Assembly: GCF_019052365.1 (NCBI RefSeq)
Contig: NZ_JAHQUY010000015.1
Span: forward strand, 1 to 47,981
Length of the DNA stretch: 47,981 bases
Direction: 5' to 3'
Origin: Leyella stercorea
GTDB taxonomy: Bacteria > Bacteroidota > Bacteroidia > Bacteroidales > Bacteroidaceae
Each line of letters begins with the position of its first letter. Positions within the stretch are counted from its first letter, which is position 1. The notes under the pieces were generated by a model. That model made no database searches. It had not been told where the DNA came from and saw only the letters and a program-made list of their open reading frames with translations. The position numbers and the translations under genes were made by a program. Shown piece after piece: positions 34,696 to 41,360 of this stretch.

Positions 34696-35976
34696 ATGAA
34701 CAATTTAAAAGGAGTTCTTGCGATAAGCCCTCTTTTGGTTTTTATCACATTGTATCTTGTAACATCAATAATAGCCGGCGACTTCTATAAAGTGCCGATA
34801 AGCGTAGCGTTCATGATTTCTGGCATATACGCCGTAGCTATAGCAGGCGGCAAGAATCTGCAGAAGAACGTTGCGGTATTCAGCCGCGGAGCCAGTTCGC
34901 CGAACATTATGACGATGTTGTGGATATTCGTACTGGCTGGCGCCTTTGCCAACTCGGCAAAGGCGATAGGAGCCGTCGACGCCACAGTGAACACCATGCT
35001 CTCGCTGCTGCCAAGCAATATGGTGCTGCCCGGACTCTTCATTGCTACCTGCTTCATCAGTCTGTCGATTGGCACGAGCGTCGGAACAATCGTGGCTCTT
35101 GTACCCATCGCCTCCGGACTGGCACAGACCATGCAGCTCGACGTGGCGCTGCTGACGGCTGTAGTTGTAGGCGGAGCGTTCTTCGGCGACAACCTCTCGT
35201 TCATCTCCGACACCACCATCGCCGCAACAAGCACGCAGGGCTGCAAGATGAACGACAAGTTCCGCGTCAACTTCTTCATCACGCTGCCGGCTGCCATCAT
35301 CACACTCGCCTTATACGTATTCTTAGGTCAGGAGATGCAGCCGCTCGTGAATGTACACGGCATCAACTATCTGAAGATACTGCCCTACATAGCCGTTCTC
35401 TCTACAGCCATCGCCGGCATGAACGTGATGCTGGTGCTCACCATCGGACTGGCTATCACCGGCGTTATCGGCTTGCTCGACGGAAGTTTCGACGTATTCG
35501 AGTGGTTTCACTCTATGGGCGACGGCATCCTCTCTATGGGCGAACTCATCATCATCACAATGCTTGCGGGCGGCGTGTTCGAGATAGTGCAGAAGAAGGG
35601 CGGCATCGACTTCATCATCGCCAAGACAACGGCAGGCATCAAAGGCAAACGCGGAGCGGAGGCCGTAATCGGACTCATGGTGGCTATCGTAGACCTTTGC
35701 ACAGCCAACAACACCGTGGCTATCATCTCCACCGGAAACATCGCACGACGCATCAGCGAACGCTTCGAACTGGACAAGCGCAAGGTGGCAAGTCTGCTCG
35801 ACACGTGCTCGTGCTGCGCACAAGGCTTCATTCCTTACGGCGCACAGATGCTTATGGCTGCCGGACTGACACAGCTGAACCCCGTCAGAATAATGCCCTA
35901 TCTGTTCTACCCCATGGCTCTGACGCTGTGCGTAGTTGTGGCTATCGTCTTCCGTCTGCCACGCAGATACTCGTAA
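34696..35976 (+). CDS. NhaC-family Na+/H+ antiporter
   Basis: This 426-residue polytopic inner-membrane protein matches the NhaC/ion-transporter superfamily. Features are SIGTSVGTIVALVPIASGLA near residue 117, AFFGDNLSFISDTTIAAT near 156 (acidic residues in a membrane helix likely bind the cation), and LLDTCSCCAQGFIPYGAQML near 368. About 11 membrane segments are expected. Members exchange sodium for protons, and some related proteins exchange organic anions such as malate and lactate, so the substrate is open. It follows the LacI-type gene on the same strand. Confidence 0.82.
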   Translation: MNNLKGVLAISPLLVFITLYLVTSIIAGDFYKVPISVAFMISGIYAVAIAGGKNLQKNVAVFSRGASSPNIMTMLWIFVLAGAFANSAKAIGAVDATVNTMLSLLPSNMVLPGLFIATCFISLSIGTSVGTIVALVPIASGLAQTMQLDVALLTAVVVGGAFFGDNLSFISDTTIAATSTQGCKMNDKFRVNFFITLPAAIITLALYVFLGQEMQPLVNVHGINYLKILPYIAVLSTAIAGMNVMLVLTIGLAITGVIGLLDGSFDVFEWFHSMGDGILSMGELIIITMLAGGVFEIVQKKGGIDFIIAKTTAGIKGKRGAEAVIGLMVAIVDLCTANNTVAIISTGNIARRISERFELDKRKVASLLDTCSCCAQGFIPYGAQMLMAAGLTQLNPVRIMPYLFYPMALTLCVVVAIVFRLPRRYS

Positions 35977-36002
35977 CAGCCAACACCCCTCAACATCGAC
36001 TC

Positions 36003-36040
36003 CCCTCAGGGGGTGCACTTGTCTCAAGTGCACCAACCAA
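36003..36040. repeat. Palindromic element copy 4, intergenic, single-stem form
   Basis: The arms GGTGCACTTG (36012-36021) and CAAGTGCACC (36025-36034) flank TCT, preceded by CCCCTCAGGG and followed by AACCAA and several CTCAACACC units up to about 36095. The extra left arm of the other copies is missing. It lies in the 131-bp gap between the antiporter and the next gene. Confidence 0.88.
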
Positions 36041-36107
36041 ACTCAACACCCCTCAACACCTCAACACCCCACACCATCTCACCATCTCAACATCTCACAA
36101 TTCTGAT

Positions 36108-36860
36108 ATGGATATAATAAAGCGTAACTTTTTCCGTATTCTGCAAAATACGGTGTTTGGAATGAGCGAAGAAATAGAGCCCATGTCCAAATACAAATGG
36201 AACGTACTGGCTAAGCTGGCTGAGACGCACGGCTTGGGCGAGTATTTTGCCGACCGCGCCGACATACCTGTCGTGGGCGGACTGCAGAATCTGCCCGACG
36301 CTGGCTTCTCGAGAATGCAGAATCTTCTGCTGAACAGCCGACTGAAGAAGATACGCAAGACGGAACCGTTCAGCGAAGACTCGTCGATAGAGACCCTAAA
36401 CTTCCTGGACATCATCGTACAGACCACACAGACCATCCTTACCAACGGTTTGCACTTCGCAAACATCGTGCGCATCGGCGATTATCTGCGTAAGGACGGC
36501 GACAAGATCGATTTTATCAAGCTCGAGAAATGGCTCAGCCGACTGCAACTTGCAAAGATTGCACAGTTGGAGGCAAGCATTCTGATACAGACGCTCGGAT
36601 TCGAGCTCGACGAGATTCCGTTCATAACCAGCGTCACACCGCAAGCCTACGACATGGCTATCGAAGCCCTCGACGCACCTATCGTGATAAAGCAAGACGA
36701 ATGGCAGTTCCATAATTCCGGCATCTTCGTGTCGAACAACTCGAAGGCTATGAGAAAGACGTTCCGCAACTACAAGAAGTATTTCTTCTATGCGCCGGTG
36801 GAGGTAGCAAGCTGCTGCGTACACAGATTCGAGAACAGCATCTCGACCATTGAGGAATAA
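36108..36860 (+). CDS. Uncharacterised Bacteroidales protein
   Basis: I start this 250-residue protein at ATG 36108 (MDIIKRNFFRILQNTVFGMS). The frame is open far upstream to 34920, but there it runs out of phase through the antiporter gene and the repeat, so that part is not coding. The protein is soluble, mixed alpha/beta or mostly helical, with SKYKWNVLAKLAETHGLGEYF near residue 27 and an FRNYKKYFFYAPVEVASCC segment near the C-terminus. I do not recognise a catalytic motif. The MSKYKWNVLAKLA phrase recalls proteins associated with Bacteroides nucleotidyltransferase-like families, which is weak evidence only. Confidence 0.75.
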   Translation: MDIIKRNFFRILQNTVFGMSEEIEPMSKYKWNVLAKLAETHGLGEYFADRADIPVVGGLQNLPDAGFSRMQNLLLNSRLKKIRKTEPFSEDSSIETLNFLDIIVQTTQTILTNGLHFANIVRIGDYLRKDGDKIDFIKLEKWLSRLQLAKIAQLEASILIQTLGFELDEIPFITSVTPQAYDMAIEALDAPIVIKQDEWQFHNSGIFVSNNSKAMRKTFRNYKKYFFYAPVEVASCCVHRFENSISTIEE

Positions 36861-36913
36861 AAGAAAAGAAAAGGAAACTAAAAAGCATTAGCCGACCAGC
36901 TAAATATAAAAGA

Positions 36914-37035
36914 AAAGTCACCGTTCGCGTTCGCCGTCCGATCGGTTTGCGTTCGCCGTCCGATCGGTTCGCGTTCGCCGTCCAATCGGTTCGCGTTCGC
37001 CGTCCAATCAGACCACGAACGCGAACGATGACTTT
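36914..37035. repeat. 22-nt tandem repeat element, locus B
   Basis: Four consecutive 22-nt units (36923-36944, 36945-36966, 36967-36988, 36989-37010) read GTTCGCGTTCGCCGTCC then GATCG or AATCG, the reverse orientation of locus A. A fifth, inverted unit ends the element. The terminal arms AAAGTCACCGTTCGCGTTCG (36914-36933) and 37016-37035 are complementary over 20 bp with one mismatch. It sits between convergent genes. Confidence 0.88.
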
Positions 37036-37093
37036 ATCACGTTTGATAACACTATTAGTTTTACCAAACAGCTATAAATAACTATTGTTATTG

Positions 37094-38542
37094 TTATTCT
37101 TTGTTAGGCAAGTGGAACTCGTACGACTTGTCGAACACCTGACTTACCTTATTTATTTCGAGGAATGTTGTGCCCGTCGGGTTGCCCAATCCGAAGCTAC
37201 CGCTAAGGTATGCTATCTTATCGTCAGAACCGATATAGCCCTTCTGTCTGAGCATACGCAAAGCAGCTGTGAACATGTATGCAGCCGGCGCGTGTTCCTT
37301 CTGATGAACGGGGATAACGCCGAAGCTGAGGTTCAGCCAGCGCTGAGTCTTATCCTTGTAGCAGATGGCAAGAATCGGGTTCGGACCGCGGAATGCAGCC
37401 AGGTGGCGCACGGTCTCGCCAGTAAGACTGTCGGTGATGATGCCAGCTACGCCGAGCTTCTTCGTAGCCTCAATAGCTGCATGCGCAAGGAACTCGCGCT
37501 GCGAGCAGTTGTCGTTCATCGGCACGTCGTAGTCTCCCAACGCCGAGCGGTCTTTCTCTGCCTGCTCTGCGATGGCAGCCATTGTCTGTACAGCCTCAAG
37601 CGGATACTTGCCGCTTGCAGTCTCGCCGCTAAGCATGAGCGCATCGGTATACGAATAGATGGCGTTGGCAATGTCGGTAACCTCGGCACGTGTAGGACGC
37701 GGATTCTTGATCATCGTGTGGAGCATCTGGGTAGCTACGATAACCGGCTTCTTCTTCATCACGCACTTGCGGATAATCTGGCGCTGGATGCCAGATATCT
37801 GCTCGATAGGCACCTCGATGCCAAGGTCGCCACGCGCAATCATAATGCCGTAAGAAGCGTCGATAATCTCGTCGATGTTGTCCACACCTTCCTGGTTCTC
37901 AATCTTAGAGATGATCTTTATGTCGCTGTTGTGCTCGTCGAGTATCTTCTGTATCGCCAAAACGTCATCGGCAGAACGCACGAACGAGTGAGCGATGAAG
38001 TCGATGTCTTCCTCGATAGCGAGGAGGATGTTGTCGTGGTCCTTCGGCGTGATGGCAGGCAGAGCGATGTGCTCGCCCGGCACGTTAACGCTCTTGTGCG
38101 CACCAAGCACACCGTCGTTCTGCACCTGAGCCACAAGCATCGGTCCGTCGTTCTCTATAACAAGCATGTCGAGTTCGCCGTCGTCGAAGAGCACATGATC
38201 ACCAACCTTAACGTCCTTGGCAAAGTCGATGTAAGAAACGTTTACGATGTCGTGCGAAGAATCCATACCCGGACGACCGAATATCTTAACGACATCGCCT
38301 GTCTTGTACTCTATAGGCTCGGCGCAGCCAGTGGTTCTCACCTCCGGACCCTTTGTGTCGATCATAAGGGCAAGGTGGGGCGAAACTGTTCTTACATTCT
38401 TTATAATATTACGTATCCCGTCAGGCGTCGCATGCGCTGTGTTCATTCGCACAACGTTCATTCCGGCAAAGAACAATTTGCGGAGGAACTCGACATCACA
38501 ACGGCGATCGCTAATAGAAGCAACAATCTTTGTCTGTTTCAT
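37094..38542 (-). CDS. pyk: Pyruvate kinase
   Basis: Pyruvate kinase transfers phosphate from PEP to ADP. The 482-residue protein starts MKQTKIVASISDRRCDVEF and shows the active-site segments MNTAHATP near residue 36, MIDTKGPEVRTTG near 62, SKIENQEGVDNIDEI near 205 and IMIARGDLGIEVPIEQI near 228, including the Lys and Glu/Asp residues for phosphate and metal binding. The C-terminal allosteric domain is shorter than the E. coli form. Together with nifJ it marks the pyruvate node; the two are 4 kb apart and not in one operon. Confidence 0.95.
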   Translation of the reverse strand: MKQTKIVASISDRRCDVEFLRKLFFAGMNVVRMNTAHATPDGIRNIIKNVRTVSPHLALMIDTKGPEVRTTGCAEPIEYKTGDVVKIFGRPGMDSSHDIVNVSYIDFAKDVKVGDHVLFDDGELDMLVIENDGPMLVAQVQNDGVLGAHKSVNVPGEHIALPAITPKDHDNILLAIEEDIDFIAHSFVRSADDVLAIQKILDEHNSDIKIISKIENQEGVDNIDEIIDASYGIMIARGDLGIEVPIEQISGIQRQIIRKCVMKKKPVIVATQMLHTMIKNPRPTRAEVTDIANAIYSYTDALMLSGETASGKYPLEAVQTMAAIAEQAEKDRSALGDYDVPMNDNCSQREFLAHAAIEATKKLGVAGIITDSLTGETVRHLAAFRGPNPILAICYKDKTQRWLNLSFGVIPVHQKEHAPAAYMFTAALRMLRQKGYIGSDDKIAYLSGSFGLGNPTGTTFLEINKVSQVFDKSYEFHLPNKE

Positions 38543-38571
38543 CGTATGTATATTTATATGTTTTTCGTATG

Positions 38572-38579
38572 CAAAGTTA
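38572..38579 (-). promoter_or_regulatory. Predicted -7 box of pyk
   Basis: Read on the minus strand this is TAACTTTG, about 30 nt ahead of the pyk start. No good TTTG is seen at the -33 position. Confidence 0.55.
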
Positions 38580-38641
38580 CTGATTTTCTTAGAAAAACCA
38601 CCAATATTTACTACACATAAAATCTTAAATATGTGTAATAG

Positions 38642-39757
38642 CTAAGGAGTTACCATTGATGTGTTCAGCAAATTCTTAGCTGTATCGTGTATTCTCATGC
38701 GATACTTGTCGGCATAACTGATGCTCATTATGCGCTGTGGCTCGGCAATGGTTGGCGTAAGAGCCAAAGCAAGGTGTCCCATAGTGCGGCGCAGATTGAG
38801 TTCTACGCACGGATGAAGCATGAAGCCGTCGCCGTCTTCGCGTGCTACAGCCATCATGTCTACACCGAAAGCGCCCTCATACACGCCATTGAAATGAGCT
38901 GAAAGAATATTGCAGATACGCGCGCTGACGCTATCCACAAGTGCGAGGTCGGCATATCGCGAAAGCATCTCGCGCTTGTCTGCTTCAGTAGCAAGTATGT
39001 TGCCTACGTAAGCACCGCCGCGTGTGGCGAAAAGCGAAATTCCCTTGAAGTCGATTGTGCCATCAGCGTTGCTGAAGAACTCCAGTCCGAAGTCGTACAC
39101 CTTATTATATAGTGGCTCTACCATGATGCCGCCTTGACGTTTTACGACATTCGCAGCCCATCCTTCGAGATGCGCGTCGGGTGCGACGGTTTCTACATAG
39201 CGCACTCCCCTACCACTACTGCTCCAGGGCGACTTGAGTACGCTCTTGCCGTTCTGCGCCATTGTCAGCTTCACCTCCTCCATCGTTGTGCAGTAACGGG
39301 CTTCGCCTACGGTCTTTTCCTCGCCTGCTTCACGCAGCAGAGGCAGAAGATGTTCTGCAGCGAAGCGGCGGCTGCTCATCTCACGAATGGCGGCAAGCGT
39401 TTCGTCGCTTGGCATGAATGGTTGAAGATTGCTGTTCGCACGCAGCAACTGCTCTTTTATCGTGCGGTCCCAGCCCCACGGATCTACCTGAAAACTCTCC
39501 ACGTCTTCAAAAGCAAAGGCTTTCAAGTCGGCATAAGTCACGAAAACAACATCTTTGCCAAACTTACTCAGATGGCGACGCGCTTCTATCGCAGCCTCAA
39601 CATCGTCTACAAGCACCATGTCGCCTTCAGAAGCCCAGAAAACAGGTATGAATCCTAAGTCGGTGCGCAGACGTCGACCCGCATGAGGGGCTGTAAAACG
39701 TTCTTGATTGGCAGCAAGAGCTATGTCGTGCTCTGGATTGAATATATGTAACTTCAT
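38642..39757 (-). CDS. Uncharacterised ATP-grasp-like protein
   Basis: This 371-residue protein begins MKLHIFNPEHDIALAAN and is soluble. Three features suggest an ATP-grasp fold: KSVLKSPWSSSGRGVRYV near residue 173 (Lys and the flexible glycine-rich loop), GIMVEPLYNKVYDFGLEFF near 210 (hinge and adenine-contact region), and HPCVELNLRRTMGHLAL near 322 (the Glu-x-Asn metal-binding motif with a nearby Arg). ATP-grasp enzymes join a carboxylate to an amine or thiol; the substrate here is unknown. It is transcribed in the same direction as pyk, 99 bp upstream of it. The opposite strand also has long open frames, which are by-products. Confidence 0.7.
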   Translation of the reverse strand: MKLHIFNPEHDIALAANQERFTAPHAGRRLRTDLGFIPVFWASEGDMVLVDDVEAAIEARRHLSKFGKDVVFVTYADLKAFAFEDVESFQVDPWGWDRTIKEQLLRANSNLQPFMPSDETLAAIREMSSRRFAAEHLLPLLREAGEEKTVGEARYCTTMEEVKLTMAQNGKSVLKSPWSSSGRGVRYVETVAPDAHLEGWAANVVKRQGGIMVEPLYNKVYDFGLEFFSNADGTIDFKGISLFATRGGAYVGNILATEADKREMLSRYADLALVDSVSARICNILSAHFNGVYEGAFGVDMMAVAREDGDGFMLHPCVELNLRRTMGHLALALTPTIAEPQRIMSISYADKYRMRIHDTAKNLLNTSMVTP

Positions 39758-39772
39758 CTGTTATTATCTTTA

Positions 39773-39819
39773 ATTACTTCGTAAGATTTTCTATTACTTC
39801 GTAAGCAAGTGCAAAAATA
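39773..39819 (-). promoter_or_regulatory. -7 box and paired direct repeats before the ATP-grasp-like gene
   Basis: On the minus strand TATTTTTG (39819-39812) fits the -7 consensus. Just downstream, the 13-mer ATTACTTCGTAAG (plus strand) occurs twice at 39773-39785 and 39793-39805, exactly 20 bp apart. This spacing, two helical turns, would suit a regulator bound at or after the transcription start. Confidence 0.45.
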
Positions 39820-39923
39820 CCACTTTTATTTCACATTCGAGCGGCTACATATCCGCATTATAGCACACAGCAAACGATGCAAATGCAAAAAATAAAAAAA
39901 AATGCAGTTTTTGCAATACAGAG

Positions 39924-39954
39924 TTTGCAAATAAAGAAATTAATATTACCTTTG
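39924..39954 (+). promoter_or_regulatory. Consensus promoter for the AAA ATPase gene
   Basis: TTTG (39924-39927), exactly 19 nt and TACCTTTG (39947-39954) match the Bacteroidetes promoter. The leader is about 70 nt. Confidence 0.8.
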
Positions 39955-40030
39955 CATAGCTATAGAAGACTATATAATAAATAGCAAAACATTCAAAGCA
40001 ACTGAAGCAACTGAAACAACAGACAGAGTA

Positions 40031-41218
40031 ATGGAAGCTTTCTTTAAAACTCATAAATACCTCGTAGAGCATACGGACGCACCAGTCAGACGCAATCTTA
40101 TGGACGAGATTGACTGGAGCGATCGTCTCATTGGCATTAAGGGCACACGAGGCATCGGAAAGACTACATTCCTCTTGCAGTATGCCAAGGAGAACTTCGA
40201 CACAAACGACCGCCGCTGCCTCTACGTGAACATGAACAACTTCTACTTTCAGGGACGCGGCATCGCCGATTTTGCTATGGACTTCTATAATCACGGCGGC
40301 GAGGTGCTGCTCATCGACCAGGTGTTCAAACAGCAGAACTGGAGCAGCGAGCTTCGCAAGTGCTACGACCAATGTCCTAACCTGAAAATCGTCTTTACCG
40401 GCTCAAGCGTGATGCGACTGAAGGAGGAAAACCCCGAACTTTGTGGCATCGTAAAGAGCTATAATCTGCGCGGATTCTCGTTCCGCGAATACCTGAACCT
40501 AAAGACCGGCAACAACATACCCGTCCACACACTCGACGACATACTCGCCAATCATGTAGAGATAGCTAACGAAATAGCAAGAAAGGTGGACATTGCCGAC
40601 AACTTCGACAACTATCTTCATCATGGTTTCTATCCTTTCTTCCTTGAGCACCGCAACTTTGAGGAGAATCTGCTCAAGACGATGAACATGATGACTGAAG
40701 TGGACATTCTTCTGATAAAACAAATCGAACTCAAATATCTCACAAAAATAAAGAAGCTTCTCTACCTGCTTGCTGTAGACGGACTGAAAGCGCCGAACAT
40801 CAGTAACTTGGCTGGAGAGATTGAGACAAGTCGCGCCACGGTGATGAACTACATCAAATACCTATCTGACGCACGCCTGATAAACATAATGTATCATCCT
40901 GGCGACGAGTTCCCGAAGAAGCCTTCGAAGGTGATGATGTACAACCCTAATCTCATGTACTGCATCTACCCCATCGTGGCAGACCGTCAGGAAGTGATGG
41001 AAACGTTCTTCGTGAATATGCTTTGGAAAGAGCACAGCGTAAACCAGGGCAACCGCGACGCCGCATACATCATCGACAACAAGCAGCACTTCCACGTTAC
41101 GAGTGCCAACCACATGCGACGCTCACGCAACTCCTCAGAACAACTCTACGCCACCTACGACCTCAACGTCGGTCAGACAGACAAAATTCCGCTCTGGGTG
41201 TTCGGACTACTCTATTAA
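40031..41218 (+). CDS. AAA-family ATPase with winged helix, Walker B Glu replaced by Gln
   Basis: This 395-residue protein has the layout of AAA_14/DUF4143 ATPases: N-terminal P-loop domain (Walker A IKGTRGIGKTT, Lys44), TGSS sensor segment (VFTGSSVMRLK near residue 125), GFSFREYLNL near 150, a winged-helix region (ISNLAGEIETSRATVMNYIKYL near 255) and a C-terminal domain ending in WVFGLLY. Walker B reads EVLLIDQVFKQQNW: Asp96 is kept, but the following catalytic Glu of the family is Gln97. Members are often of unknown role and variably present. It has its own consensus promoter. Confidence 0.82.
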   Translation: MEAFFKTHKYLVEHTDAPVRRNLMDEIDWSDRLIGIKGTRGIGKTTFLLQYAKENFDTNDRRCLYVNMNNFYFQGRGIADFAMDFYNHGGEVLLIDQVFKQQNWSSELRKCYDQCPNLKIVFTGSSVMRLKEENPELCGIVKSYNLRGFSFREYLNLKTGNNIPVHTLDDILANHVEIANEIARKVDIADNFDNYLHHGFYPFFLEHRNFEENLLKTMNMMTEVDILLIKQIELKYLTKIKKLLYLLAVDGLKAPNISNLAGEIETSRATVMNYIKYLSDARLINIMYHPGDEFPKKPSKVMMYNPNLMYCIYPIVADRQEVMETFFVNMLWKEHSVNQGNRDAAYIIDNKQHFHVTSANHMRRSRNSSEQLYATYDLNVGQTDKIPLWVFGLLY

Positions 41219-41252
41219 AAGTAAAAGAGTAAAAGAGTAAAAAGGAAAGTAT

Positions 41253-41310
41253 AAAGGCTTAGAAAGGCTTAGAAAGGCTTAAGAAGGCTTAGAAAACAAG
41301 GCTTAGAAAG
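41253..41310. repeat. 10-bp tandem repeat upstream of nifJ
   Basis: AAGGCTT recurs at 41254, 41264, 41274 and 41284 with an exact 10-bp period (unit AAAGGCTTAG), and once more near 41298. Before it lies an AGTAAAAG-rich run (41219-41245) like that in the bcp terminator. The block is 50-110 nt ahead of the nifJ start. Confidence 0.75.
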
Positions 41311-41339
41311 AAAAAGTTTAAAAACCACTATAAGTATTC

Positions 41340-41357
41340 ACTAATTAAAGAATTAGT
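41340..41357 (+). promoter_or_regulatory. Hairpin at the nifJ ribosome-binding region
   Basis: ACTAATT (41340-41346) pairs perfectly with AATTAGT (41351-41357) around AAAG, ending three bases before the ATG. It is weak (A/T) but placed to affect initiation. No TAnnTTTG promoter is evident in this gap. Confidence 0.4.
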
Positions 41358-41360
41358 AAA

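Noticed and set aside
34920..36107. Open frame of about 396 codons joined in frame to the uncharacterised gene at 36108
   Set aside because: It overlaps the NhaC antiporter gene in another frame; its translation is rich in Arg, His and Ser as expected for an out-of-frame reading, and it runs through the palindromic repeat. The ATG at 36108 is the plausible start.
37085..38620. Long plus-strand open frame opposite pyk
   Set aside because: It is antisense to a clear pyruvate kinase with all active-site motifs; its peptide has no recognisable domain and reflects codon bias of the real gene. The same holds for long frames opposite rarA, dnaB, thrS and the ABC-F gene.
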